64,000 nucleotides of DNA from Halobellus limi. GTDB lineage: Archaea > Halobacteriota > Halobacteria > Halobacteriales > Haloferacaceae. The stretch is from contig NZ_CP031311.1 of NCBI RefSeq assembly GCF_004799685.1, positions 1,860,001 to 1,924,000 of the forward strand, given 5' to 3'. The notes below the pieces were generated by a model that searched no databases, was not told where the DNA came from, and was given only the letters and a program-made list of their open reading frames with translations. Made by a program: the position numbers and the translations under genes. Positions 1 through 8,870 of the stretch are shown piece after piece (the stretch's first letter is position 1; every line of letters begins with the position of its first letter).

Positions 1-1
1 C

Positions 2-556
2 GCCGCGAAGATCAGGCGCGAACACTCGCTGTCGTGGTCGCTCGACGGCGGGGGGACGGACCTGGATCGGCGCTCTACGCAGGTCCGCGGCCTCGACGAC
101 GACGAGCGGGCGTGGATCGCGGCGTCGTCGGGCTGGTCCGACGAGTCGGCCGCGACCGAGACCGACGGGTCAGGGGACGCGACGGAGGCCGAGGCGGCCT
201 GGCGGGCGCGGACCGACGACGCGGCGACGCCGTCCGGGGGGGAGGACCGTCCCCAGACAGCCGGCGAGGCCGCGTGGCGCGACGGAACCGGGGCGGGCGT
301 CGGCGCGTCGGAATCCGACGAAAGCGTGGAGCGCTCCGACGTCGACGCCGAATCCGCCTGGCGAGAGCAGAGCGTGCCGACGCCTGTGACGGCGCTCGAC
401 GACATCGACGAGCGGGCCGCCGCGACGCTTCGTCGGGCGGGCATCGGGTCGGTCCGTCGACTCGCGACGGCCGATCCAGAGAGCGTCGCGGACGCGCTCG
501 AACTGGGCCGCGACGAGGTCGAAACCTGGTGTCGGCTCGCGCGCGAACACGAGTAA
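2..556 (+). CDS. Helix-hairpin-helix protein, C-terminal part (5' end outside window)
   Basis: The frame is open from the first complete codon of the window to a TAA, so this is the last 184 residues of a longer protein. The visible part is an acidic, Ala/Asp/Gly-rich linker in which a short motif ending in Ala-Trp-Arg recurs three times (about residues 67, 90 and 118 of the fragment), followed by a C-terminal segment of about 60 residues with the pattern of a helix-hairpin-helix fold (LDDIDERAAATLRRAGIGSV, then a second helical hairpin). Such domains bind DNA non-specifically or mediate protein contacts. The enzymatic part, if any, lies upstream and cannot be named. The shorter start at 326 is internal to the frame and not a likely gene start. 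Confidence 0.7.
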   Translation, partial: AAKIRREHSLSWSLDGGGTDLDRRSTQVRGLDDDERAWIAASSGWSDESAATETDGSGDATEAEAAWRARTDDAATPSGGEDRPQTAGEAAWRDGTGAGVGASESDESVERSDVDAESAWREQSVPTPVTALDDIDERAAATLRRAGIGSVRRLATADPESVADALELGRDEVETWCRLAREHE

Positions 557-767
557 CGTGACGTGACACCGGTCGGTGAGTGACGTGGTACCGATTGGGG
601 CACTGTGACGCCGATACCGCTCTTCGCGATGGACCTTCCGGTCGCCGCTTCCGACTATTAACGTTCCGAGTAAATATTTATACGACCGGAAGAACGGGGC
701 GTACAGGCGACTAGAACGTCTTCTACGGCCGTTCAGACGTTCGAGAACGGATATTCGCCAACAAAGA

Positions 768-779
768 GTTTATGTATAT
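768..779 (+). promoter_or_regulatory. TATA-like box upstream of fbp
   Basis: An A/T block (agtttatgtata) stands out in GC-rich DNA about 55-65 bases before the fbp start, so transcription would begin near 800 and leave a leader of about 30 bases. Another A/T block (aaatatttatacg, about 674-686) lies further upstream and could be a second promoter. Inferred from base composition only. Confidence 0.4.
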
Positions 780-832
780 AGTCACCGCATACGCAACTAA
801 CGAACACCTCCGTTACTGACACGAGTACTCCG

Positions 833-1741
833 ATGGCTACGAAAGAAAACTCCGGCTCGACCGACGCCGAATCGACCCAAAAGACCGTCAACGCCGTCCT
901 CGACGCCGTCGCGCGCACCGCTCCGGAGGTCCGGCGTGGCCTGCCGGGCCGACGCATCGCCATCGAGGGGAAGAACCCCTCGGGCGAGGAACAGAAGGCC
1001 GCGGACGTCTACACGGACGAACTCCTCTTAGAGCGCATCGGCTCGATCTCGAACGTCGGCGTCTACGCCAGCGAGGAGCGGGCCTCCGGCGTGGACGTCG
1101 GCTCCGGGCTCTCGGTCTGCGTCGACCCGCTGGACGGCTCCTCGAACCTCGAACCGAACGCCGCGATGGGCACCATCGTCGCCATCTACGACGACGACCT
1201 GCCGGCGTCGGGTCGGGACATCGTCGCCGCCGCGTACGTCCTCTACGGCGCGACGACGACGATGATCGTCGCCCGGTCGAACAAGGAGACCGTCACCGAG
1301 TACGTCATCCACGAGAGCGGCGACTATCAGGTGGTCCGAGAGGAACTGACGCTCCCCGAGAACCCCTCGGTGTACGGCTTCGGCGGCCGCGTGCCCCACT
1401 GGGTGGAGGAGTTCGAGGAGTACGTCTCCGAGGTCGAGTCCGACCCCTCGATGAAACTCCGGTACGGCGGCGCGATGATCGGCGACGTGAACCAGGTACT
1501 CACCTACGGCGGCATCTTCGGCTACCCGACGCTCACGAACGCGCCGGAGGGCAAACTCCGCGTACAGTTCGAGGGCTACCCGGTCGGATACATCCTCGAG
1601 AAGGCCGGCGGGGCGTCCTCGGACGGCCGGAAATCGCTGCTCGACGTCGAGAAGGACGACCTCCACGCGCGGACGCCGGTGTACGTCGGCAACGAGGGAC
1701 TGATCGACGACCTCGAAGCGGCGCTGGCCGATCGGTACTGA
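833..1741 (+). CDS. fbp: Class 1 fructose-1,6-bisphosphatase
   Basis: This 302-residue protein should hydrolyse fructose 1,6-bisphosphate to fructose 6-phosphate, the committing step of gluconeogenesis in the cytosol. The diagnostic metal/phosphate motif DPLDGSSN is at residues 98-105, preceded by a Glu-Glu pair at 81-82 that in the family binds Mg2+. The C-terminal GGASSDG segment (about residues 261-267) matches the conserved substrate end of inositol-phosphatase-fold enzymes. Length is slightly short of bacterial and plant enzymes but normal for haloarchaeal ones. It stands alone between a helix-hairpin-helix gene and a convergent transporter gene. Gluconeogenic need fits a cell growing on the organic acids suggested by the rest of the window, though that link is inference. 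Confidence 0.93.
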   Translation: MATKENSGSTDAESTQKTVNAVLDAVARTAPEVRRGLPGRRIAIEGKNPSGEEQKAADVYTDELLLERIGSISNVGVYASEERASGVDVGSGLSVCVDPLDGSSNLEPNAAMGTIVAIYDDDLPASGRDIVAAAYVLYGATTTMIVARSNKETVTEYVIHESGDYQVVREELTLPENPSVYGFGGRVPHWVEEFEEYVSEVESDPSMKLRYGGAMIGDVNQVLTYGGIFGYPTLTNAPEGKLRVQFEGYPVGYILEKAGGASSDGRKSLLDVEKDDLHARTPVYVGNEGLIDDLEAALADRY

Positions 1742-1894
1742 GACCGCCGGTCTCCGGGCGGGACGAGCCTATTTATATTTTCCAGAGTGCAGGCAGATGT
1801 AGAAAGAACTTGGTTTATATGACGAATACAGGCGTCTGATCGGTTTTAATATGCTATGTACCTGAAGAGAATATAAATATATCTTGGAGTCAGC

Positions 1895-3388
1895 TCACCA
1901 GGAATCCTCGAAGAGATTCGCGTAGGCGTCGATCCGTTCGTCGCTCGGCGGCGACGTCGCGAGCGCGACGACGAGCATCGCCGCGAGCTGGACCACGAGC
2001 AGCGGTATCACGGGCAGGAACCCGAAGGTGAGACTGCCCGGAAGTATCCCGAGCTGGAACCCCCACAGACCGGCGAAGCCGAGTGCGAGCCCGACCGCCG
2101 ACGCGTGCTTCGTGACCCGTCTGGTGTACAGCGCGGTCACGATGGGGAAGAACATCAGCGCGTAGCCGCTGAACGCGAAGATGGTCGTGTCGATGATCGA
2201 CTCGCGGGTCAGGAGCGCCGCGACGTACGCGACGGCCAGAATCGCGACGATGAAAAGCCGCGTCATCAGCACCTCCGCCCGGTCGGTGATGTCCACGAAC
2301 GGTCGGAGGATGTCCTCGGTGAGCATCGTCGCCAGGGTGAGCACCTGTCCGTCGAGCGTCGACATCAGCGCGGCGAGGATCCCCGCGAGCGCGAGGCCGA
2401 CGAGCCACGTCGGGAAGTTGGCCTGAATCAGCGCCGGGAGGATGAAGTCGGGGTTGTCGATGTTCGGGAACTGACCGACGCCCCAGAAGCCCAGCATCAC
2501 GGCGGGCCCCCAGGTCAGCATCAGCGCGATCGGGTAGACGACGGCGGTTCGCTGGAGTTTGCGACTGGACCGCCCGGTCATGTACCGGATGAAAAGATGC
2601 GGCAGGATGAACGTCTCGATGGAGACCAACACGGCTACCGAGGTGTAGCTCTTCCACGTGAGCGGCGGGAGGTCCGCGCGGTTCAGCAGCGCCGGGTTGA
2701 CCTCCAGCGCGGCGCTCGTGGCCGCTCGGAAGCCGCCGAGTTGCTGCGGGATGACGATCGCGAAGCCGATGAGCGCGATCACGAAGACCGCGCCCTGGAA
2801 GGCGTTCGTCCACCCGGTGCCCCGCATCCCGCCCGCGGAGACGTACGCCAACACGACGAGCGTGATGATCAGCCCGCCCGCCCAGTAGGGGACGAAGCCC
2901 TCGGTGAGCGCCTCGAAGGCGATCCCGCCGCCCTGGATGCCCACGAGCAGGTACGGCACCGTCCAGAACGTGAAGAGCAGCATCGCGAACAGTCCGAGAT
3001 AGGTCGACTCGAAGCGGTGATTCAGCACCTGCGCCGGCGTGATGTGCCCGAACTGCTTGCCGACGAGCCACACCCGGTGTCCGATGGTCATCATGAGCAG
3101 CGGGAACGTGAACACCAGGAGGCCGATGAAGTAGCCGTAGGCGTTCGGACCGATGTTGTAGGCCAGCCCGGGCGCGCCGATCATCACCACCGCGGACATA
3201 TTCGTCGCGAACAGCGCCGCGAGCAGGACGATCGTCCCGAAGGACCGACTGGCCATCAGGTACTCTTCGCGGGACCCGCCGGTCCGGCTGGAGGCGTACT
3301 GTCCCACTCCGAGGACCAGCGCGAGGTAGGAGACGACGATGACGAGGATCAGCGTGATGTCGGACGTCAGTGCCACCATCTCGATCAC
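1895..3388 (-). CDS. Sodium:solute symporter (SSS family)
   Basis: The 497-residue, very hydrophobic protein has about 13 predicted membrane spans and features of the SSS family that imports organic solutes with Na+: an N-terminal span ending in a short loop with EEYLMASRSFG (about residues 40-50), then TNMSAVVMIGAPG, and a mid-protein GGMRGTGWTNAFQG segment. The substrate cannot be read from sequence; monocarboxylates or amino acids are typical. It directly follows the DUF3311 gene on the same strand: the TAG of that gene is immediately next to the GTG used here. An ATG three codons downstream (3379) is an equally plausible start. The pair is certainly co-transcribed. Confidence 0.88.
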   Translation of the reverse strand: MIEMVALTSDITLILVIVVSYLALVLGVGQYASSRTGGSREEYLMASRSFGTIVLLAALFATNMSAVVMIGAPGLAYNIGPNAYGYFIGLLVFTFPLLMMTIGHRVWLVGKQFGHITPAQVLNHRFESTYLGLFAMLLFTFWTVPYLLVGIQGGGIAFEALTEGFVPYWAGGLIITLVVLAYVSAGGMRGTGWTNAFQGAVFVIALIGFAIVIPQQLGGFRAATSAALEVNPALLNRADLPPLTWKSYTSVAVLVSIETFILPHLFIRYMTGRSSRKLQRTAVVYPIALMLTWGPAVMLGFWGVGQFPNIDNPDFILPALIQANFPTWLVGLALAGILAALMSTLDGQVLTLATMLTEDILRPFVDITDRAEVLMTRLFIVAILAVAYVAALLTRESIIDTTIFAFSGYALMFFPIVTALYTRRVTKHASAVGLALGFAGLWGFQLGILPGSLTFGFLPVIPLLVVQLAAMLVVALATSPPSDERIDAYANLFEDSW

Positions 3389-3664
3389 CTACCGTTCCGA
3401 CCCCGACGCGGGCTCGTTCGGCGTGCTGACGTCGTCGCGCTCCTCGCCCTTCGGCGCGACCGTGTACACCCAGTACAGCAGGAGCACCGCGAGAACGGTG
3501 TAGGCGAGGTCGTAGGCCAACTGGATCGGCAGCCACCCGAACAGGAGGCCCGCGTCCATCAGTCCGAACAGTGAGGTGTGGTGCAACAGTACCATCCCGA
3601 CGAGCATCACGAGAACCGCCGCGTTGCGCGGCGAACTCGGATACCAGACGCTCTCTTTGAACAT
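3389..3664 (-). CDS. DUF3311-type small membrane protein, symporter partner
   Basis: This 91-residue protein has two hydrophobic helices (about residues 15-31 and 48-66) and a charged acidic tail. Small two-span proteins of this kind are commonly encoded just before SSS symporters and are thought to be accessory subunits; the arrangement here, with no gap to the symporter start, matches. The family assignment rests on size, topology and neighbourhood rather than on a catalytic motif. Its promoter region holds a repeated AATCGAGGTA motif (see separate entry), suggesting that the pair is regulated as a unit. Confidence 0.75.
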   Translation of the reverse strand: MFKESVWYPSSPRNAAVLVMLVGMVLLHHTSLFGLMDAGLLFGWLPIQLAYDLAYTVLAVLLLYWVYTVAPKGEERDDVSTPNEPASGSER

Positions 3665-3669
3665 ACCCG

Positions 3670-3720
3670 AATCGAGGTATGTACAATCTACAATAATAAA
3701 CTAACTATAAAATCGAGGTA
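3670..3720 (-). promoter_or_regulatory. Promoter with paired AATCGAGGTA repeat
   Basis: The ten-base sequence AATCGAGGTA occurs at 3670-3679 and again at 3711-3720 (41 bases start to start, close to four helical turns), with a partial third copy AAATCGAG just beyond (3723-3730). Between them lies the A/T-rich core (ataataaactaactataaa) that should contain the TATA box of the minus-strand symporter pair. The layout looks like a double operator flanking a promoter. Confidence 0.45.
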
Positions 3721-3765
3721 CGAAATCGAGTAGTTACGACTCGTCCCTGACGTTAGGGAATGCGG

Positions 3766-5328
3766 TTACGACAGCACGTGCGCCGTCTCGTAGTGCGTCC
3801 GGAACGCGAACCAGAGGCCGTGTCGGCCGGGGATCCGCTCGCGGGTCTCGCCGCCCGCCGACCGCAGTTCGTTCCGCGAGAGCGACCACCGCGTCCCCTC
3901 GCCGTCGACGAGGGCGATCTCTCCCTCGTCGGTCTCGACGCGCTCGACGGGGCCCGCCGGCGCCTCGTAGACGGCGACGTCGTCCGTCGCATCCAGCAGG
4001 GCGACGACGTCTCGATCTCCTATCTCGGCCTCCAGGACGCTGCCCTCCCCCTCGCGGAGGTCGTCGATCGAGATCACCCAGACCTCGTCTGGGTCGTCCG
4101 CGACGACGCCGTACACCGACGCCTTCTCCGGGAGCGGCCCCTCCTCGCGCCGGACCCCGGGCTGGACGATCTCCTCGCGGTTCCAGTAGTGCTCGAAGAA
4201 GTCGACGTTGCCGTCGTAGTACGAGTAGTCGTACCCGTAGCCCGTGTCGAGATCGAGCGCGAGGGTGGCCGGATACTCGGCCTTCCAGTCGCCCCACTCG
4301 GTCTGGGTGACGGCGAACTGGTCGAGGAACAGGTCCGGGTCCGTTGCGAGCGTTTCGCCGCCGATCGGTGTCCCGGCGTGTTGGTCCCACAGGGTCTCGG
4401 TCTCCTCGTCGTACATCACCTTGTTGCCCGAGGCGAGCATCCCGGTGCTGCCGAAGGTCCGGACGTCGAGGGCGTCGGCCCCGTCGGGGTCGTCCGCTCC
4501 GCTCGGCCCGTCAGCGCCGTCGCCGCCGGTCGGGACCCGCCGGTCGTAGAGGATCGGCGCGTTACAGAGCGTGCAGTAGGTGAGACTCACCGGCACGCCC
4601 TGGAGTTCCGCGTTCAGCAGTTCGTGCGGGAACAGCACCCACCGCGGGACGGCGTAGGCCGTCCCCTCGATCTCGAAGCCGAAGACGACGTGATCGTCGT
4701 CGAGGTAGCGTTCGGGGGCGTCGTCCTCGGGGACGTCACGGTCGTCCGCATCGCCGCTCGCGTCGACGGCCTCGCCGGGGACGAACGTCGGCCCGTTCAG
4801 CGCGGCGAGGAACGAGCGGTCGCAGTTGCCCCACCGGATCCCCTGCAGGTCGAACTCCCGCGGCTCGCAGTCCAACAGGCCGCCGACCGGCGGGAGGTAC
4901 GACCGGTACAACCGCAGTTTCCACTCCTCGAACCCGTCGAGCGGGTCGATCTCCTGCTGGGAGTACCACGTCTCCCACTCGACCCACGCGTGATCGGAGT
5001 CGAAGTCGGGATCGGCGAGGCTCGCGAGCGCGTCGCGGATGCCGGGCCAGCGGACCTCCGGGAGTTCGAGGTAGCGCGGCGGATCGCGCTCTCTGAGCAC
5101 GGCCGGGAAGCCGAAGCGCTCCCAGTCGTTCGCGATGCTGTCGATCACCAGCAGTTCGACGAGGTGCGGCACGACCCGTTCGTCGCCCTCGTCGGCGAGC
5201 GCCGAGACCGCCGTCGCGTGCACGTCGGCGTCGCGGACGAGCAGTTGCTCGGTCAACCACCGGAGCCGGTCCACCGAGGTTCGATCAGTCTGTGTCACGG
5301 TACCACATCTGACTGAATCGAGCGTCAT
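3766..5328 (-). CDS. DUF3179 domain-containing protein
   Basis: This 520-residue acidic protein carries the recognisable DUF3179 core: LTYCTLCNAPILYDRRV (about residues 248-264), FGSTGMLASGNKVMYDEETE (about 293-312) and LWDQHAGTPIGG. The paired Cys of CTLC and the aromatic/His pattern are family hallmarks, but the biochemical role of DUF3179 is not established. The N-terminal 150 residues are helical and HEAT-like. No signal peptide is seen. The start is uncertain: ATG at 5328 or an in-frame GTG at 5298. It is divergent from the FAD/Fe-S dehydrogenase gene, with about 85 bases between them. An acidic insertion of Asp/Gly/Ala repeats (about residues 267-287) interrupts the core. Confidence 0.82.
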   Translation of the reverse strand: MTLDSVRCGTVTQTDRTSVDRLRWLTEQLLVRDADVHATAVSALADEGDERVVPHLVELLVIDSIANDWERFGFPAVLRERDPPRYLELPEVRWPGIRDALASLADPDFDSDHAWVEWETWYSQQEIDPLDGFEEWKLRLYRSYLPPVGGLLDCEPREFDLQGIRWGNCDRSFLAALNGPTFVPGEAVDASGDADDRDVPEDDAPERYLDDDHVVFGFEIEGTAYAVPRWVLFPHELLNAELQGVPVSLTYCTLCNAPILYDRRVPTGGDGADGPSGADDPDGADALDVRTFGSTGMLASGNKVMYDEETETLWDQHAGTPIGGETLATDPDLFLDQFAVTQTEWGDWKAEYPATLALDLDTGYGYDYSYYDGNVDFFEHYWNREEIVQPGVRREEGPLPEKASVYGVVADDPDEVWVISIDDLREGEGSVLEAEIGDRDVVALLDATDDVAVYEAPAGPVERVETDEGEIALVDGEGTRWSLSRNELRSAGGETRERIPGRHGLWFAFRTHYETAHVLS

Positions 5329-5382
5329 AATCGTTCCTCATCGGGGGCCGATGACCCCGCTCCGATGGCCGACAACGGCGGG

Positions 5383-5388
5383 TATAAG
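5383..5388 (+). promoter_or_regulatory. TATA box for leaderless FAD/Fe-S dehydrogenase mRNA
   Basis: TATAAG ends 27 bases before the ATG at 5415. That is the spacing for transcription to start at the start codon itself, so it decides in favour of 5415 over the upstream in-frame GTG at 5388, which overlaps the box. Confidence 0.6.
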
Positions 5389-5414
5389 TGATAGTTACAC
5401 ACAGTAGTACGCAT

Positions 5415-8400
5415 ATGCCTGACCGCGACAGCGATGCCGTTTCAGACGGCGGCGATGCCGTTCCCGACGGCGGCGTAGCCCGCGCCGCACCGGCGAGAGA
5501 CGCCCGGTCGGACTACGAGTACGTCTCCGAGTCGGTCGAGCGACCCGACCTGGTCGACGCGCTCGAACCGCGCGTCGACGGCGAGGTCCGGTTCGACACC
5601 TACACGCGCCAGATGTACGCCACCGACGCCAGCGCCTACGAGGTGACGCCGATCGGCGTGGTGTTCCCGACGTCGACCGACGACGTCGCGAGCGTGGTCT
5701 CCTACTGCGCCGAGGAGGAGATCCCGGTCCTCCCGCGCGGCGGCGGCACCAGCCTCGCCGGCCAGACGGTCAACGAGGCCGTCGTCCTCGACTTCACGCG
5801 CCATATGGACGCGGTCTACGACGTCGACCCCGACGCCCGCGAGGCGCGCGTCCAGGCCGGGACGGTGCTCGCGACGCTCAACGACCGCGCCGCGGAGTAC
5901 GGCCTGACGTTCGGGCCCGACCCGGCGGCGGGCAACCGCAGCGCGATCGGCGGGGCGATCGGCAACAACTCCACGGGCGCGCACTCGCTCGTCTACGAGA
6001 AGACGGACCACTACGTCGAGGAGGCCGAGGTAGTCCTCGCGGACGGGACGGTCACGACGTTCGGAGAGGTCGCGGTCGAGGACCTCCGCGAGCGCGCCGA
6101 CCCCGAGGGCGACGCCGAGGCCCGAGTCGCCGCGGGCGTCGTCGCCGTGCTCGACGAGCACGCCGAGGAGATCCACGAGCGCTACCCGGAGATGAAGCGG
6201 AACGTCTCGGGGTACAACCTCGATCGGCTCGTCGCCGAGGCCGAGGGCGAGTACGGCGAGGAGGGCGTCGTCAACCTCGCGCGCCTGCTCGCGGGCTCCG
6301 AGGGGACGCTCGCGGTCGTCACGGAGGCCACCGTCTCGCTGGAGCCGGTCCCGGAGACGAAGTCGGTCGCGCTCCTGACGTACGACAGCGTCGTCGACAC
6401 CGTCAGCGACGTCGTCCACGTGCTCGAACACGACCCGGCGGCGGTCGAACTCATCGACGACGTGCTGATCGAACTTGCGTCGAACACGAGCGAGTTCGAG
6501 GAGGTCGCGGGGAAGCTCCCCGACCGCACGGAGGCGGCGCTGCTGGTCGAGTTCTACGCCGAGAGCGACGAGGCCGGTCGCGAGAAAGTGCAGGCCCTCC
6601 TGGACGATCGCGTTCCCGATCGCGGTGACGCTGCGGGCGGCGGAGGCGACGCCGAGACGACCGCCGACCCCGACCGCTACGCCTTCGACGCCTTAGAGGC
6701 CCACGACGACGAGGATAGAAAGGAACTCTGGAAGCTCCGGAAGTCGGGTCTCCCGATCCTCCTGAGCCGGACGAGCGACGCCAAGCACATCAGCTTCCTG
6801 GAGGACTGCGCCGTCCCGCCGGAACACCTCCCGCAGTTCGTCACGGAGTTCCAGTCGGTCCTCGAAGAACACGACACGTTCGCCTCGTTCTACGCCCACG
6901 CCGGGCCGGGCGTCCTGCACGTCCGCCCGCTCGTGAACACCAAGTCCCAGACGGACCTGGACGCGATGGAGGCGATCGGCGAGGCCGTCACCGACCTCGT
7001 CGTCGAACTCGGCGGGTCGGTCTCGGGCGAGCACGGCGACGGCCGCGCGCGGACCCAGTGGAACCGGAAGCTCTACGGCGACGACCTCTGGTTCGCGTTC
7101 CAGGACCTCAAGACCGCGTTCGACCCCGACTGGCTCCTCAATCCGGGGCAGGTCTGCGGCGACGTCGCGCTCACGGAGAACCTCCGCTTCGATCCCGACT
7201 ACGAGTTCGACGCCGGGTTCGACCCCGCCTTGGTGTGGGACAACGAGAACGGGATGCAGGGGATGGTCGAACTCTGTCACGGCTGCGGCGGCTGCCGCAC
7301 CCAGCAGACCGAAGGCGGCGTGATGTGCCCGACCTACCGCGCGGCCGACGAGGAGATTCAGGCGACGCGCGGTCGGGCGAACATGCTCCGGCAGGCGATG
7401 AGCGGAGACCTCCCGGACGATCCGACCGACGACGAGTTCGTCACCGAGGTGATGGACCTCTGCATCGGCTGTAAGGGCTGTGCGAACGACTGCCCGAGCG
7501 AGGTCGATATGGCGAAGCTGAAGGCCGAGGTGACCCACGCCCACCACGAGGAACACGGCTCGTCGCTCCGCTCGAAGCTGTTCGCGAACGTCGACACGCT
7601 GGCGAAGGTCGGCAGCGCGTTCGCGCCGGTCTCGAACTGGGCCGCGAAGGTGCCGGGCGCGCGAACCGTGCTGGAGGAGACGATCGGCATCGCGAGCGAC
7701 CGCACGCTCCCGACGTTCGAGCGCGAGACGCTGCAGGACTGGTTCGAGGCCCGCGGCGGCTCCCGCGTCACGGTCGGCGAGGCGGACCGCCACGCCCTCC
7801 TCCTCCCGGACACGTACACGAACTACAGTCACCCCGAGGTCGGGAAGGCCGCGGTCGAGGTGCTCGAAGCCGCCGGCGTCCACGTCGACGTCGCGGACGT
7901 GACCGACAGCGGTCGACCGGCCTTCTCGAAGGGCTACCTCGACGTCGCCCGGGAGACCGCACAGGAGGCGGTCGACGCGCTCGCGCCGCGGATCGAGGAG
8001 GGCTGGGACGTCGTCGTCGCCGAGCCCTCCGACGCGGTGATGCTCCAGTCGGACTACGGCGACCTCCTCGCCGGCGACGACGTCGAGAGCGTCCAGGCGA
8101 ACAGTTACGGCGTCTGCGAGTACCTCGACACGTTCCGACTCGACGAAGCGATCGACTTTGCCACTCCTGATCGCTCGGTCGCCTACCACGGCCACTGCCA
8201 CCAGAAGGCGACGAAGAAGGACCACCACGCCGTCGGCGTCCTCCGGCGGGCGGGCTACCGCGTCGATCCGCTCGATTCGGGGTGCTGTGGGATGGCCGGC
8301 TCCTTCGGGTACGAGGCCGAACACCGCGCGATGAGCCAGGCGATCGGCGACACCCTGAAGGGGCAGGTCGACGACAGCGAGGCCGAATCGGTCGTCGCCC

Positions 8401-8540
8401 CCGGTGCCTCGTGTCGGACGCAGCTCAACGACCTCGGCGCGACGGTCGACCGCGCGCTGTTGCCCGACGGCGACGCCGACAGGGACGAGCCGCCGACGCC
8501 GATCGAGGCGCTGGCGGCGGGGCTGGCGGACGGACGGTAA
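5415..8540 (+). CDS. FAD-linked oxidase / Fe-S fusion dehydrogenase (D-lactate/glycolate type)
   Basis: The 1041-residue protein fuses the parts that are separate GlcD and GlcF chains in many bacteria. Residues about 30-560 form an FAD-binding PCMH-type oxidase, with RGGGTSLAGQ (about 108) and GNNSTGAHS as flavin-contact segments and GEHGDGRARTQW as the C-terminal oxidase motif. Two ferredoxin-like clusters follow: CHGCGGC...CP (about 621) and CIGCKGCANDCP (about 682). A CCG-type cysteine-rich domain ends the protein (HGHCHQKAT and SGCCGMAGSFGYE, about 955). It should oxidise a 2-hydroxy acid such as D-lactate or glycolate and pass electrons to the membrane quinone pool or another carrier. 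The N-terminal 25 residues are a low-complexity Gly/Asp stretch. It is a monocistronic unit with its own TATA box. Confidence 0.87.
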   Translation: MPDRDSDAVSDGGDAVPDGGVARAAPARDARSDYEYVSESVERPDLVDALEPRVDGEVRFDTYTRQMYATDASAYEVTPIGVVFPTSTDDVASVVSYCAEEEIPVLPRGGGTSLAGQTVNEAVVLDFTRHMDAVYDVDPDAREARVQAGTVLATLNDRAAEYGLTFGPDPAAGNRSAIGGAIGNNSTGAHSLVYEKTDHYVEEAEVVLADGTVTTFGEVAVEDLRERADPEGDAEARVAAGVVAVLDEHAEEIHERYPEMKRNVSGYNLDRLVAEAEGEYGEEGVVNLARLLAGSEGTLAVVTEATVSLEPVPETKSVALLTYDSVVDTVSDVVHVLEHDPAAVELIDDVLIELASNTSEFEEVAGKLPDRTEAALLVEFYAESDEAGREKVQALLDDRVPDRGDAAGGGGDAETTADPDRYAFDALEAHDDEDRKELWKLRKSGLPILLSRTSDAKHISFLEDCAVPPEHLPQFVTEFQSVLEEHDTFASFYAHAGPGVLHVRPLVNTKSQTDLDAMEAIGEAVTDLVVELGGSVSGEHGDGRARTQWNRKLYGDDLWFAFQDLKTAFDPDWLLNPGQVCGDVALTENLRFDPDYEFDAGFDPALVWDNENGMQGMVELCHGCGGCRTQQTEGGVMCPTYRAADEEIQATRGRANMLRQAMSGDLPDDPTDDEFVTEVMDLCIGCKGCANDCPSEVDMAKLKAEVTHAHHEEHGSSLRSKLFANVDTLAKVGSAFAPVSNWAAKVPGARTVLEETIGIASDRTLPTFERETLQDWFEARGGSRVTVGEADRHALLLPDTYTNYSHPEVGKAAVEVLEAAGVHVDVADVTDSGRPAFSKGYLDVARETAQEAVDALAPRIEEGWDVVVAEPSDAVMLQSDYGDLLAGDDVESVQANSYGVCEYLDTFRLDEAIDFATPDRSVAYHGHCHQKATKKDHHAVGVLRRAGYRVDPLDSGCCGMAGSFGYEAEHRAMSQAIGDTLKGQVDDSEAESVVAPGASCRTQLNDLGATVDRALLPDGDADRDEPPTPIEALAAGLADGR

Positions 8541-8601
8541 GCGGGGTCGCGGCCGAAGGACCGGCACGCGTTCCTTTTCGATCCGCGATTTCGATCACGC
8601 G

Positions 8602-8767
8602 AGCGTTTATCAACGATGGCGGGACCACAGTCTCCGTGACCTGAAGGCAGTCCCGCGTCGGGTCGCGGTCGTTCGGCACGTCGGCGCGGGCACGAGAACG
8701 ACGGCTGCCAGTTAGGCGAGGAACCGGCCGGTCGTCCGACGCGGGTGCCGACTGTTCGCCACCACTG
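8602..8767 (+). repeat. Dispersed intergenic element, copy A (candidate structured RNA)
   Basis: This segment aligns with 19616-19786. The shared parts are a TATA-like GTTTAT followed by ACGAT and GGGACCA, a hairpin whose arms are 8652-8659 (CCCGCGTC) and 8683-8690 (GGCGCGGG) around a 23-base loop, and a 3' block CGGGTGCCGACTGTTCGCC. In copy B the left arm is CCCGCGCC, so the stem is kept through a U-G to C-G change. Orientation (+) follows the TATA-like start. It lies about 60 bases after the FAD/Fe-S dehydrogenase gene. Confidence 0.5.
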
Positions 8768-8830
8768 AGCGGCGTCTCCGCCCACGATCGAGCCACGCGT
8801 CGTCGCTGAGCGGCGTCTCTGTCCAGGACC
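8765..8830. repeat. Short direct repeat CTGAGCGGCGTCTC
   Basis: CTGAGCGGCGTCTC occurs at about 8765 and again at about 8807, in similar surroundings. It sits between dispersed element copy A and the palindrome at 8871. No function is evident. Confidence 0.4.
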
Positions 8831-8870
8831 GACCGGCATCGATCGGATCGGGGACGTGTACGCGTCTCGT

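Noticed and set aside
2105-3574. 489-codon open frame on the plus strand opposite the symporter
   Set aside because: Composition (Arg, Asp, Glu, His-rich, no domain) is that of an antisense frame; the minus strand encodes a clear SSS symporter.
5388-5414. Upstream GTG start for the FAD/Fe-S dehydrogenase
   Set aside because: It overlaps the TATA box; a leaderless ATG at 5415 fits better.
6693-8567. 624-codon open frame on the minus strand
   Set aside because: It is the antisense shadow of the FAD/Fe-S dehydrogenase; its sequence is Arg/Asp/Val-rich without motifs, as expected opposite a high-GC gene.
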